Positions 53,108-62,635 of a DNA stretch of 64,000 nt are shown here, in pieces; the first letter of the stretch is position 1; every line of letters begins with the position of its first letter. A model generated the notes under the pieces. It was not told the origin of the DNA. It made no database searches and saw only the letters and a program-made list of their open reading frames with translations. A program made the position numbers and the translations under genes. Origin of the DNA: an uncultured Psychrobacter sp. (GTDB taxonomy: Bacteria > Pseudomonadota > Gammaproteobacteria > Pseudomonadales > Moraxellaceae); contig CANLXO010000001.1 of the NCBI GenBank assembly GCA_947495055.1, positions 1 through 64,000 on the forward strand, in the 5' to 3' direction.

Positions 53108-54550
53108 TTACCTTCTAGGTGGGTTTTGTGTGAGCCAGTGTTGATTGACTACTTTTAGCTCCTCAAGCTCTTTATCCATAACCACTTTGCTCTTACCTGG
53201 GTTTTTGATCGACTCATAGGCAAAGAAAATGATACCCAAAACTGTCCAGCCAATAAATATTGACCATTCAATACCACTAAGCGCGGATGGCATACCAGGT
53301 AGGTATAGCACGAATAAACCCAAGCTTAGAATAATAGTCACGACGCCGACCGCTTTACCCGCAGGGATTTTGAATGGACGTACCATATTAGGTTCACGAT
53401 AACGCAATACCAAAAATGACAAGGCGACTAAGGTGTAGGCAATGACAACGCCAAAACCACCTGCGGTCACAATCCAAACCAGCATTTTGCGACCAAATAG
53501 CGGCGCAAGTGTTGCAAGTCCACCAATCAACAAGATCGCGTTGATAGGAGTGTTATGCTTAGGGTGCAGTTTACCCAAAAACGCAGGGAGCATGTGTGTT
53601 TTTGACATCGCATAAAGCAGGCGACTACCCCCAATCAAGAAGGCATTCCAGCTTGACATGATACCCAGTACGCCGCCGATGACCAATAACACTCCAGCCC
53701 ATTTACCACTCCATGCCGTTTCCATCGCATCAGCGGTACCTAACGTAGAGGTTTCAGCTAGCGCTAATGGCAAGGTGACGCCCACGCTCCAAATAACAGC
53801 GATATACCAAATGACCGCAACGATCAAGGAGACAATCAAGAATTTACCAATGTTAGGACGAGTTAAGTCCATCTCTTCTGCAGCCTGCGGGATGACGTCA
53901 AAACCTACAAACATAAAGGGCACCATGACAATAACTGCCATAATACCGCCAATACCACCAACAAACGCAGGTGACAATTGAGCAGTACTATTCTCAGGCG
54001 TAAACAACACCGCGCCGATGAACAATAACACACCAACGATCAAAATACCTGCTACGGCGGTCTTTTGGAACCAAGCACTCACCTCTAGACCACGCGTATT
54101 GAGCCATGTGACTAAAATAGAGCCTGCCATACCGACGCCCGCCCAAGTCGCATAAACATCCCAGCCTGCCACATTCCACAGATAACCCTGATTATAATTG
54201 GGTATGAGGTATTCTACGACCGTCGGTAGCGCCACCGCTTCAAAGGCGACGACCGATAAATAGCCAAAGAGCATACTCCATGAGCAAATAAAGGAGACGT
54301 TGACCCCAAGTGCCCTATGCGTATACGTATGCTCCCCGCCTGTAATCGGCATGGAGGAGCATAGCTCGGCATAAGTGACTCCGATCATGACGACCGCAAT
54401 ACCACCGATCAAAAACGCAGTAATCGCGCCCCAAGTCCCTGCTGAAACCACCCAGCCGCTGGCTAAAACGACCCAGCCCCAACCGACCATGGCCCCGAAT
54501 GCTAGGGCGATAATATCGACCACCCCTAGCGATTTTTTCATTGCAGACAT
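53108..54550 (-). CDS. APC-family amino acid/polyamine permease
   Basis: This 480-residue transporter has about 12 membrane segments of the APC superfamily. The N-terminal FGAMVGWGWVVLASGWV and the GGEHTYTHRALGVN segment resemble permeases for polyamines and amino acids such as PuuP. The setting supports putrescine or GABA uptake, but the sequence alone does not fix the substrate. AAGGAG lies 7 bases before the ATG. It ends in the strong terminator shared with the aldehyde dehydrogenase gene. Confidence 0.88.
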   Translation of the reverse strand: MSAMKKSLGVVDIIALAFGAMVGWGWVVLASGWVVSAGTWGAITAFLIGGIAVVMIGVTYAELCSSMPITGGEHTYTHRALGVNVSFICSWSMLFGYLSVVAFEAVALPTVVEYLIPNYNQGYLWNVAGWDVYATWAGVGMAGSILVTWLNTRGLEVSAWFQKTAVAGILIVGVLLFIGAVLFTPENSTAQLSPAFVGGIGGIMAVIVMVPFMFVGFDVIPQAAEEMDLTRPNIGKFLIVSLIVAVIWYIAVIWSVGVTLPLALAETSTLGTADAMETAWSGKWAGVLLVIGGVLGIMSSWNAFLIGGSRLLYAMSKTHMLPAFLGKLHPKHNTPINAILLIGGLATLAPLFGRKMLVWIVTAGGFGVVIAYTLVALSFLVLRYREPNMVRPFKIPAGKAVGVVTIILSLGLFVLYLPGMPSALSGIEWSIFIGWTVLGIIFFAYESIKNPGKSKVVMDKELEELKVVNQHWLTQNPPRR

Positions 54551-54670
54551 AGTGTGCTCCTTGTCCGTATGTCATCCTTGATAATAAAACGACAGCGTGT
54601 GCTGGCGTACTCTCGATATGTCTTTTGTGTTAACTGTTTTTCATTACTGCTTATGAATCTTGCTTTTCAC

Positions 54671-54705
54671 AAAAATAAAAGCGCCTTATCATGCAAGGCG
54701 CTTTT
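54671..54705 (-). terminator. Rho-independent terminator after gabD-gabT
   Basis: On the minus strand AAAAGCGCCTT / AAGGCGCTTTT with a 7-base loop is followed by a T-rich stretch. It lies about 130 bases beyond the gabT stop. Confidence 0.88.
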
Positions 54706-54836
54706 GCTAAGTTTAGTACTAGGACATCAATCCTAAAAGCAACCTTGCTACTCTGAAATCATATACTGCAAGCGATTATCTTAATTATTGGTCAACATAT
54801 ATTAACTAATATAACGTAATTCATTATATTTATATA

Positions 54837-56111
54837 TTAAGATTTTAAAATATTACCAATAATGTCGAGTCCTTCTTGCAAGACCTCATCTTCAACGGTG
54901 AGCGGCACCATCACGCGAATCGCATTGCCATGCATACCACAAGAGGCGAGTAATAAGCCATGCTCAAACGCTTTGGCTTTTAGAGTGGCAGTCGCTTCAG
55001 CATCAGGTTTGCCATCACTATCGATCAGCTCAAAGGCAAGCATCGCGCCTTTATGGCGAATATGACCAATACTACTTAGGTTCAAACCCTTGACATAAGC
55101 CGCTATCTTGTCACCGATTTGGATACTACGCTCAAGTAGGTTTTCCTCTTCGATGACCTCAAGTACCGCTAACGCCGCCGCGACAGCGATAGGGTTACCG
55201 GCATAAGTACCACCAAGACCGCCAATTTGCGGGGCATTCATGATGTCCGCGCGTCCTATGACGGCTGATATGGGGTAACCGCCTGCCAAACTCTTGGCGC
55301 TAGTCATCAGATCAGGCTCAACACCTAGCTGCTCGGTGGCAAATAAAGTACCCGTTCTGGCAAAGCCGCACTGTACCTCATCAAAAATCAACACGATGCC
55401 GTATTCATCACAGATAGCTCGCAATGCTTTGGCAAAGGATGGCGTCACTTGGTGAAAACCGCCCTCGCCCTGTACGGGCTCAATGATCATTGCCGCCACT
55501 TCAGTAGGATCGATATCAGCTTGAAAGATCATATCTAAGCTATGCAGTGCTTGCTCTTCTGTGACGTTAAGCTCTTCTGCTGGAAACAGTGCATGAAACA
55601 CAGGACCTGGCATTGGACCAAAATTCTTTTTGTAAGGGATGACTTTACCCGTCAGGCTCATGCACATTAGCGTACGACCATGCCAGCCGCCGACGAATGA
55701 GATAACCCCTGGACGACCTGTTTTAGCGCGAGCAATCTTGATACAGTTCTCAACCGCTTCTGCACCAGTCGTCAAAAAGAACGCGCGCTTTTCACCGCTA
55801 ATCGGTGCTTTTTCGCATAACTTTTCGGCGAGATCGACATAGATCTCGTAGTTGATCATTTGCGCGGCAGTATGGGTGAATTTATCGACCTGCTCATGGA
55901 CGCGCTGGGTAATCTTTGGATGGCTGTGACCTGTGTTTAGTACTGAGATACCGCCGACAAAATCGATATAGCGATTGTCTTCTACATCCCAAACTTCAGC
56001 GTTTTTGGCACGCGCGGCAAACACAGGAAAGGCGACGCCAAGTCCAGTTGGCAAAACCGCTTTGCGGCGAGCAAGTATATCTTTATTAGTCATATTAGTA
56101 GTCGTGGTCAT
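54837..56111 (-). CDS. gabT: 4-aminobutyrate (or 5-aminovalerate) aminotransferase
   Basis: This PLP-dependent class III transaminase moves the amino group of GABA, or of 5-aminovalerate, to 2-oxoglutarate. Motifs are GGISVLNTGHSHPK, the IFDEVQCGFARTG segment with the PLP-binding Asp, and the Schiff-base Lys in DLMTSAKSLAGGYP. The ATG at 56111 is chosen because AGGA lies 8 bases before it; a start 9 codons upstream lacks one. It follows gabD on the same strand by 85 bases. With gcdH and a CoA-transferase nearby, DavT-like use of 5-aminovalerate is as plausible as GABA. Confidence 0.93.
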   Translation of the reverse strand: MTTTTNMTNKDILARRKAVLPTGLGVAFPVFAARAKNAEVWDVEDNRYIDFVGGISVLNTGHSHPKITQRVHEQVDKFTHTAAQMINYEIYVDLAEKLCEKAPISGEKRAFFLTTGAEAVENCIKIARAKTGRPGVISFVGGWHGRTLMCMSLTGKVIPYKKNFGPMPGPVFHALFPAEELNVTEEQALHSLDMIFQADIDPTEVAAMIIEPVQGEGGFHQVTPSFAKALRAICDEYGIVLIFDEVQCGFARTGTLFATEQLGVEPDLMTSAKSLAGGYPISAVIGRADIMNAPQIGGLGGTYAGNPIAVAAALAVLEVIEEENLLERSIQIGDKIAAYVKGLNLSSIGHIRHKGAMLAFELIDSDGKPDAEATATLKAKAFEHGLLLASCGMHGNAIRVMVPLTVEDEVLQEGLDIIGNILKS

Positions 56112-56196
56112 GAGACTTGTCCTTTTATTAGCACTCATTAGATTTTATGGTTTTAACTTTTCGCTCTTAGCGTTTTTATATGCTGTCAAGCTGGTA

Positions 56197-57663
56197 CTAG
56201 CTAACATCAGAGCACCAGTATTTGGTAACGACGTACTCATCGATACCGTATTTTGAGCCTTCACGGCCAAAGCCTGACTGTTTGACGCCGCCAAAGGGCG
56301 CGACTTCTGTGGAGATTAGACCCGTATTGTGACCGACGATGCCGTACTCTAGACCTTCGGTGACGCGCCATGCACGGGCAAAATCTGAGCTATAAAAATA
56401 AGCAGCTAAGCCGTAGATAGTGTCATTGGCCAAGCGTATAGCTTCGCTCTCATCACTAAAGGTAAAAATAGTAGCGATGGGGCCGAAGATCTCCTCGGTA
56501 GCGATATCCATGTCCGTGTTTAGATCGGTGACCACAGTTGGGTTGTAGCTTAGCCTTGATGCCTCATTGGTGCTACCGCCTGTGATAAGCGTCGCGCCTT
56601 TGTCCAAAGCGTCCTTGAGTAGCGCTTGGACTTTCTCTAGTGCTTTTTTGTTGATTAGTGGCCCAATATCAACGCCTTCGCTCATGCCATCCCCGACGTT
56701 AAGCTCAGCGACCTTTTTGACAAAGACCTCTAAGAATTTGTCTTTAATGCTATCTTGTACATAAACGCGATTGGCGCAGACACAGGTTTGACCAGCGTTA
56801 CGGAATTTGGAGGCGATAAGACCATCAGCCGCCTTTTCTAAATCGGCATCATCAAAGACGATAAATGGCGCGTTACCGCCTAGCTCTAGTGAGAGCTTTT
56901 TGATAGTAGGCGCACACTGAGCCATCAAAGTACGACCGACCTCGGTTGAGCCTGTGAATGAGAGCTTATGAATACGGGCGTCCCCTGTTAGAATGTCACC
57001 GATGACCGATGATTTGCCCGTGACCACTTGAATGACGCCTGCAGGAATACCAGCTTGCTCTGCCAATACGCCTAGCGCTAATGCTGAAAATGGGGTTTCG
57101 GTTGCAGGTTTGATAATCATAGTGCAGCCCGCAGCTAAAGCAGGCGCAGCTTTACGAGTGATCATCGCCGCTGGAAAGTTCCAAGGGGTGATCGCTGCGC
57201 ACACACCAACGGGCTGCTTGAGAACAACGTAACGCAGTGATGTTTTGGTGGCTGGAATGACGTCGCCATAGACGCGCTTGCCTTCCTCAGCGAACCAGCG
57301 GATAAAGCTATTAGCATAGCCGATCTCGCCGCGCGACTCAGTGAGCGGCTTGCCTTGTTCAGCGGTCATCAAGATCGCAAGATCTTCTTTGTTATCATCG
57401 ATGAGGTCTGCCCATTTTTGCAATAGATCACAACGCTCTTGCGGGGTTTTGGCTGCCCACCCTACTTGTGCCTCATGAGCATATTCAACCGCTGCATTGA
57501 CGTCCTCGCTCGTCAGACTTGGTACATGACCGATGACATTACCGTTAAAGGGGTTCGTAACGTTGATCGTCTCAGCATCACTTGCCGCATGCCAGCCGTC
57601 TTTGATTAAGCACTGTTGTTTGAGTAGCTCTGGATTCGATAACGAAAATGAAGTATCTGACAT
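56197..57663 (-). CDS. gabD: Succinate-semialdehyde (or glutarate-semialdehyde) dehydrogenase
   Basis: This 488-residue aldehyde dehydrogenase is of the GabD/DavD type. The catalytic Glu lies in LSLELGGNAPFIVFDDADLE and the nucleophile Cys in FRNAGQTCVCANRVYVQ. TPWNFPAAMITRKAAPALAA is the usual cofactor-site segment. It oxidises succinate semialdehyde or, in lysine breakdown, glutarate semialdehyde; two different aldehyde dehydrogenases in one region suggest separate duties. AGGGAG lies 9 bases before the ATG. It is the first gene of gabD-gabT. Confidence 0.94.
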   Translation of the reverse strand: MSDTSFSLSNPELLKQQCLIKDGWHAASDAETINVTNPFNGNVIGHVPSLTSEDVNAAVEYAHEAQVGWAAKTPQERCDLLQKWADLIDDNKEDLAILMTAEQGKPLTESRGEIGYANSFIRWFAEEGKRVYGDVIPATKTSLRYVVLKQPVGVCAAITPWNFPAAMITRKAAPALAAGCTMIIKPATETPFSALALGVLAEQAGIPAGVIQVVTGKSSVIGDILTGDARIHKLSFTGSTEVGRTLMAQCAPTIKKLSLELGGNAPFIVFDDADLEKAADGLIASKFRNAGQTCVCANRVYVQDSIKDKFLEVFVKKVAELNVGDGMSEGVDIGPLINKKALEKVQALLKDALDKGATLITGGSTNEASRLSYNPTVVTDLNTDMDIATEEIFGPIATIFTFSDESEAIRLANDTIYGLAAYFYSSDFARAWRVTEGLEYGIVGHNTGLISTEVAPFGGVKQSGFGREGSKYGIDEYVVTKYWCSDVS

Positions 57664-57776
57664 AGTAACGCTCCCTGTTAATGATAAATGTGATGACTAG
57701 CAAACTATATTCAAAAACTTATTTTATTTAAAACTTGTATTGAATGTTACAGAGTACTTATAGTCATAATTAGTGA

Positions 57777-57811
57777 TTGCTAAGACTTTTATTGTTCAAT
57801 ATAATGAACAA
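57777..57811 (+). promoter_or_regulatory. Promoter of the IclR gene with embedded palindromic operator
   Basis: On the plus strand TTGCTA (57777-57782), a 17-base spacer and TATAAT (57800-57805) form a sigma-70 promoter pointing at the IclR gene. The -10 box sits inside the perfect inverted repeat TTGTTCA-N6-TGAACAA (57792-57811). The right half, TATAATGAACA, resembles the PuuR box of E. coli as I recall it. The site lies between gabD (minus) and iclR (plus) and may control both. Confidence 0.7.
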
Positions 57812-57976
57812 CTATTCTATATATGAGACATCATTATAGGAAGAGTGAGATGACTTTTGCAACCCCTATTACGACTTTCGTTGCCATATAAATGTTTGCT
57901 CAATTTATCTTATTGATAACCCTTCATTATCATTCAATTCTACTTGTTATTATTTACCTTTATTTATAGGTCACTT

Positions 57977-58741
57977 ATGAGCACGATTGCCGTCCCTGCA
58001 TTAGATAAAACCTTTCAGATACTAGATTTGATTACCGCAAGCACCCAGCCCTTGAGCGCCGCTCATATTGCCAAAGAATTAAGCCTGCCGCGCAGCTCAA
58101 CTCATAATATTTTGCAAAGCTTGCTGGCCAAGCACGTCATCTATAAAGACGCAGACAATCGCTTTCATCTGGGGTCATACCTTTTGTATTGGGCTGGTAA
58201 ATACGAGCAGCAGCAAGGTATCATCCAGCTTTTTAAAGACTTGATCATGCACTATCCAATACTGCTTCAGCATACGGTGACTTTATCGAAACTTGATATG
58301 AGTGAGGTGGTGTTTTTGGCCTGTCATGAAGCGCCAGCGCCGCTGGGCTTTACCTTTCGCGCAGGCGTACGAGTGCCAGCGGTATTCTCGGCAACAGGCA
58401 AAGCCATGCTCTCAACCTTGCCTATGCATCAAGTCAAGTCGCTCTATGAAGACGGTTTACCAAAGGCCATTACTCCTAATAGCGTCGATAACTTTGCTCG
58501 GTTGTCCGATGAGTTCACCGCCATTCATAGTAGCCGGATCTCTTTGGATGACGGTCAGCTGCGTGATGGCATGTACTGCTTAGGGACGTACATACGTAAC
58601 GCGGCAGGCAACGCGGTCGCAGGCATGGCAGTGAGCTTTTTACAAGTGGAGTACGACGCCAAACGCGAAGAGGTCAGCGCCGTATTGATTGAACTAGCCG
58701 AGCAGATCGAGCAGCGCTTGGGCTTTTTGCCTAATCGCTAA
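57977..58741 (+). CDS. IclR-family transcriptional regulator (first)
   Basis: The 254 residues show the N-terminal winged helix-turn-helix (TLDKTFQILDLITAST-like start, SAAHIAKELSLPRSSTHNIL) and the C-terminal GAF-like effector domain (GLRVPAVFSATGKAMLS-like segment; DDGQLRDGMYCLGTYI). The ATG at 57977 is preferred over an upstream ATG at 57944 because a weak AGG element is near it and it starts like other family members. It is divergent from gabD-gabT, which it probably controls together with its own promoter. The effector could be GABA, aminovalerate or a breakdown product. Confidence 0.88.
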   Translation: MSTIAVPALDKTFQILDLITASTQPLSAAHIAKELSLPRSSTHNILQSLLAKHVIYKDADNRFHLGSYLLYWAGKYEQQQGIIQLFKDLIMHYPILLQHTVTLSKLDMSEVVFLACHEAPAPLGFTFRAGVRVPAVFSATGKAMLSTLPMHQVKSLYEDGLPKAITPNSVDNFARLSDEFTAIHSSRISLDDGQLRDGMYCLGTYIRNAAGNAVAGMAVSFLQVEYDAKREEVSAVLIELAEQIEQRLGFLPNR

Positions 58742-58785
58742 TAATCAATGGTGAACAGGTATTAGCAAATGGTTAACAACCTTTT

Positions 58786-59841
58786 TTAATCACTCGCGCG
58801 GCTTTCTATTAACCCTGATAAGAACGCATTTAGATTATCATCCAGCTTTTGAATATAATAACCGCCCTCGACCAAGACGATGATAGGCTTATTTAGCGCC
58901 ATCATTTTTTGTGCCAAGATTTTGAAACCCTCAGTGCTGACTGAACACCTGGCTTCTGGATCGTCTTTGTAAACATCAAACCCTAACACGTGTACGATAA
59001 CGTCAGGATCGAATAGTTCTACCGCTGCAATAGACTGATCAACATAGTCAAAAAAGCCTGCCTCATCAGTACCGTGCGGCATCGGAAAGTTGATGTTGTA
59101 GCCTGTGCCCGCGCCTCTACCTCTCTCAAACTCGTGCCCAGTAATCGCAGGATAAAAGTTGATCGGACTGCCATGTACTGAGGTATAAAGCACATCGCTG
59201 CGATCATAAAATATCTCTTGGATACCCTGACCATGATGCATGTCGGTGTCGATAATGGCTATCTTTGAGTAATTTTGGCGCAGATATTCGGCGATGATGG
59301 CAGCGTTATTTAGATAACAAAATCCACCAGCAGCGCTTTTACGCGCGTGATGACCGGGCGGACGTGAGAAGCACAACTGCACGTCCCTGTCACCGCTATC
59401 ATCGCTTAGTAGCGCATCAGCTGCTGTCAACGCGGTTTGCGCCGACCAGTAGATAGACGTCCACGAATGTTCGCTAATAGGCGCACTATCATCAGCTTGG
59501 TACTTAGCAGCCTTTGCCATGATACCCAAACCAGGATTGTCATAAGGCACAAATATTCCGGTCTGTACTTGCGGCCCTAAATCCTCCTCTACTGCCATCC
59601 ACTCGCTATAGCCGTTTTTGAGAAAATCAACATAACCAAAATCATGTACCGCGAGTATCGGCGTCATGCCTAAATCTCTAGCAGTGGTTACGCTTAGTCC
59701 TAGCGCTTTTGGCGCTTTGAGCAGCTCGGTCATACGCTCTGGTATCTCTAAGGGCTCATGCATTTTGCCATAAGAATAATACGGCAGTGGCCGGTGCAGA
59801 CTGAGATTATCGTGACTATATATTTTCATTTTATTTTTCAT
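58786..59841 (-). CDS. Histone-deacetylase-like acetylpolyamine amidohydrolase
   Basis: This zinc hydrolase of the HDAC superfamily (351 residues) carries RPPGHHARKSAAGGFCYLNN with tandem His and DTDMHHGQGIQ with zinc-binding Asp/His. Bacterial relatives remove acetyl groups from acetylated polyamines. The position inside a polyamine gene cluster fits this role; other acetylated substrates are possible. The ATG at 59841 has AAGGA 8 bases upstream and is chosen over the ATG at 59850, which would sit too close to it. It follows a CoA-transferase gene by 31 bases on the same strand, so they are probably co-transcribed. Confidence 0.85.
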   Translation of the reverse strand: MKNKMKIYSHDNLSLHRPLPYYSYGKMHEPLEIPERMTELLKAPKALGLSVTTARDLGMTPILAVHDFGYVDFLKNGYSEWMAVEEDLGPQVQTGIFVPYDNPGLGIMAKAAKYQADDSAPISEHSWTSIYWSAQTALTAADALLSDDSGDRDVQLCFSRPPGHHARKSAAGGFCYLNNAAIIAEYLRQNYSKIAIIDTDMHHGQGIQEIFYDRSDVLYTSVHGSPINFYPAITGHEFERGRGAGTGYNINFPMPHGTDEAGFFDYVDQSIAAVELFDPDVIVHVLGFDVYKDDPEARCSVSTEGFKILAQKMMALNKPIIVLVEGGYYIQKLDDNLNAFLSGLIESRASD

Positions 59842-59872
59842 ACTAAGCATTCCTTTGTCTAAAATTCATTGT

Positions 59873-61123
59873 TTATACAATCCCATCGGCGCGCAGCTTA
59901 GCGATAGTGTCGGTGTCATAACCCAAATCAGCAAGCGTACTATCGGTATGCTCGCTCAAACGCGGCGGCGGCGTACGATAACTGACAGGTGACTCGGATA
60001 ATTTAATCGGATTGCCCAGCGCTCGTACGGGACTGCCCTGCTCTGCAAAATCGACAATCATACCGCGCGCCTGTGCTTGCGGCGTAGCTAGCGCTTCACT
60101 AACGTTGTTAATCGGACCACAGGGTATGCCTGCTTGATTTAAGGCATCTAACCAATAATCACGCGGCTTTTCTGCGAACTTAACTACCAGCTCGTCACAT
60201 AATACCTTGCGGTTTTTGACGCGAGCGGGATTAGTGGTAAAACGGCTATCGGTATGCCAGTCCATATCCATAAGCTCACATAGCTTGGCAAATTGACTGT
60301 CATTACCACAAGCTAAGATAAAGTGCTGATCGCTCTCGCCTGCGAACACTTGATAAGGGACAATATTGGGATGCTGGTTGCCAAGTCTTGGCGGCACTTT
60401 GCCTGATGCTAGATGATTCATGCCGACATTGGCAAGCATAGCAAGGGCGCTGTCGAGTAGCGCCACATCAACGTGCTGACCGCGACCTGTCCGCTGGCGT
60501 GCTATGAGCGCGGCTTGAATACCGATAGTCAGCTGCAAGCCTGCAAACAAATCAACGACGGCCACGCCAACCTTGTGCGGCTGACCATCACTAGGTCCTG
60601 TGATGCTCATCAGTCCTGATTGACCTTGAATAATATAGTCGTAACCTGGGCGCTTAGCATCAGGACCCGTCTGCCCAAAGCCTGTCAATGAGGCGTAGAT
60701 CAGACGCGGGTGTTGCTCCTTGAGGCTGTCGTAATCTAAGCCATACTTTTTGAGCCCGCCGACTTTAAAGTTTTCGACGACGATATCGCTATCGCTAATG
60801 AGCTGTCTGATAATCTCTTGACCCGCTTTAGTTGTAATATCGACAGTGAGTGATTTTTTATTGCGATTGATAGTTGCATAGTACGCAGAAGTGCCATCGC
60901 TAAAGGCAGGCGGCGCCCAGTGCCGAGTCTCGTCACCAATACCCGGACGCTCAATCTTAATCACCTCGCAGCCCAGATCTGCGAGAACCTGCGTACAAGA
61001 TGGCCCTGCTAGCACTCTGGATAAATCTAAGACCTTTATCCCTTGTAAGGCGCCTTGATTATCCTTATTAATCGTGTCGTTATTATTTTGAACCTTGGCA
61101 TCTTTTATATAGATATCATCCAT
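59873..61123 (-). CDS. Class III (CaiB/BaiF) CoA-transferase, probably for glutarate
   Basis: This 416-residue CoA-transferase opens with IKVLDLSRVLAGPSCTQVLA and carries the CoA-site motif KIERPGIGDETRHW and the conserved Asp region of YASLTGFGQTGP. Next to glutaryl-CoA dehydrogenase it is best read as succinyl-CoA:glutarate CoA-transferase, which would start glutarate breakdown. The substrate is inferred from context. AAGGAG lies 6 bases before the ATG. It is the first gene of a two-gene unit with the HDAC-like gene; a terminator-like hairpin separates it from gcdH. Confidence 0.87.
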   Translation of the reverse strand: MDDIYIKDAKVQNNNDTINKDNQGALQGIKVLDLSRVLAGPSCTQVLADLGCEVIKIERPGIGDETRHWAPPAFSDGTSAYYATINRNKKSLTVDITTKAGQEIIRQLISDSDIVVENFKVGGLKKYGLDYDSLKEQHPRLIYASLTGFGQTGPDAKRPGYDYIIQGQSGLMSITGPSDGQPHKVGVAVVDLFAGLQLTIGIQAALIARQRTGRGQHVDVALLDSALAMLANVGMNHLASGKVPPRLGNQHPNIVPYQVFAGESDQHFILACGNDSQFAKLCELMDMDWHTDSRFTTNPARVKNRKVLCDELVVKFAEKPRDYWLDALNQAGIPCGPINNVSEALATPQAQARGMIVDFAEQGSPVRALGNPIKLSESPVSYRTPPPRLSEHTDSTLADLGYDTDTIAKLRADGIV

Positions 61124-61182
61124 AATAGTCTCCTTATCTCGAAACGTTCTGCGGTGCTGTTTTCGAATAATTAAATAAAACT

Positions 61183-61233
61183 AAAAAACGCACGCGACCA
61201 TTAAGCCTTGAGTAGCCAAACAGTAACGTGCGT
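61183..61233 (-). terminator. Terminator candidate after gcdH
   Basis: On the minus strand ACGCACG / CGTGCGT with a loop of about 32 bases runs into six T, between gcdH and the CoA-transferase gene. Confidence 0.6.
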
Positions 61234-61263
61234 CATTATTTTTAAATCGTGCTTTTTAGTGTA

Positions 61264-62466
61264 TTAAAAAAAAGCTTGAATACCCGTCTGTGCACGGCCT
61301 AGGATCAGTGCATGAATATCATGCGTACCCTCATAGGTATTGACCGCTTCTAAGTTCATCACGTGACGAATGATATGATACTCATCAGAGATACCGTTAC
61401 CGCCATGCATATCACGGGCAACGCGGGCGATATCAAGCGCTTTGCCGCAGTTGTTACGTTTAATGAGTGATATCATCTCAGGCGCGGCGTTATGCTCATC
61501 CATCAAGCGACCAACGCGTAGAGCCGCTTGTAAACCAAGCGCAATCTCTGTTTGCATATTAGCAAGCTTCAATTGCACCAATTGCGTCGCCGCTAATGGA
61601 CGACCGAATTGCTTACGATCAAGGGTGTATTGACACGAGGCTTTCCAGCAAAACTCAGCTGCGCCCATAGAGCCCCATGCGATACCGTAACGCGCTTTAT
61701 TCAAGCAGCCAAAGGGACCGCTTAAGCCGCGAATATCTGGGAAGGCGTTGGCTTCTGGGACGAATACTTTGTCCATGACGATCTCACCGGTGATAGACGC
61801 ACGCAGGGAGAATTTGCCTTCAATCTTCGGCGCTGATAGACCTTTCATACCCTTATCTAAGATAAAGCCGCGAATCTTTTCTTCGTCATCTTTTGCCCAG
61901 ACGACAAATACATCAGCAATAGGACTATTGGTGATCCACATCTTGCTACCAGTGAGCTCATAACCGCCATCAACAGCGCGTGCACGCGTCGACATAGAGG
62001 CAGGATCTGACCCTGAATCAGGCTCTGTCAGACCAAAGCAGCCGACATACTCACCTGTTGCCAGCTTTGGTAGGTACTTTTCTCTTTGCTCTTCGGTACC
62101 GTACTCATGTATCGGATGCATCACAAGGCTTGACTGGACACTCATCGCTGAGCGATATCCTGAATCTACCGCCTCGATCTCTTTAGCGATTAAGCCATAA
62201 GCGACGCTAGATAATCCTGCACAGCCATATCCTTCGATCGTTACGCCGAGCAGTCCCATTTCACCCATTTGACGCATAATATTGCGATCAAAGTTCTCAT
62301 TGCGATTGGCCTCTAGGATGCCAGGCATCAGCTCTTTTTGAAAAAACTGACGCGCGCTGTCAGTGACCATGCGCTCTTCGTCAGTTAACTGATCACGAAG
62401 TAAAAACGGATCTTCCCAATCAAAGCTTGGGCTAGCATTAGTACGGGTGTTGGTAATAGGTGCCAT
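61264..62466 (-). CDS. gcdH: Glutaryl-CoA dehydrogenase
   Basis: This FAD enzyme oxidises and decarboxylates glutaryl-CoA to crotonyl-CoA, the last distinct step of lysine and glutarate breakdown. The 400 residues show [40 protein letters not shown] and the segment [18 protein letters not shown] followed by [10 protein letters not shown] with the catalytic Glu. The ATG at 62466 has AGGAG 7 bases upstream; an earlier ATG at 62514 would add 16 residues not native to the family. Palindromic operator candidates lie before it. Confidence 0.95.
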   Translation of the reverse strand: MAPITNTRTNASPSFDWEDPFLLRDQLTDEERMVTDSARQFFQKELMPGILEANRNENFDRNIMRQMGEMGLLGVTIEGYGCAGLSSVAYGLIAKEIEAVDSGYRSAMSVQSSLVMHPIHEYGTEEQREKYLPKLATGEYVGCFGLTEPDSGSDPASMSTRARAVDGGYELTGSKMWITNSPIADVFVVWAKDDEEKIRGFILDKGMKGLSAPKIEGKFSLRASITGEIVMDKVFVPEANAFPDIRGLSGPFGCLNKARYGIAWGSMGAAEFCWKASCQYTLDRKQFGRPLAATQLVQLKLANMQTEIALGLQAALRVGRLMDEHNAAPEMISLIKRNNCGKALDIARVARDMHGGNGISDEYHIIRHVMNLEAVNTYEGTHDIHALILGRAQTGIQAFF

Positions 62467-62542
62467 GTCGTGCTCCTTGACGTGCGGTTTGGTTGAATCG
62501 CTCAATCTTGTCAAACAAATTAAATACTATACTTGACGTTGA

Positions 62543-62581
62543 AGTTTCACTGTGCGAAACTAAGTTTCATAATGTAAAACT
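62543..62581. promoter_or_regulatory. Two tandem palindromic operator candidates between gcdH and iclR
   Basis: AGTTTCACTGTGCGAAACT (62543-62561) and AGTTTCATAATGTAAAACT (62563-62581) are two 19-bp near-palindromes in a 20-bp repeat. The first covers the position of a likely -35 element for gcdH on the minus strand (a TATAGT -10 box lies at 62526-62531). They are probable binding sites for the adjacent IclR protein. Confidence 0.65.
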
Positions 62582-62635
62582 ATTAAAGCAGAAATAATTT
62601 GACTTGTAAATACTTAATTTAAGTTTGGGAACACC

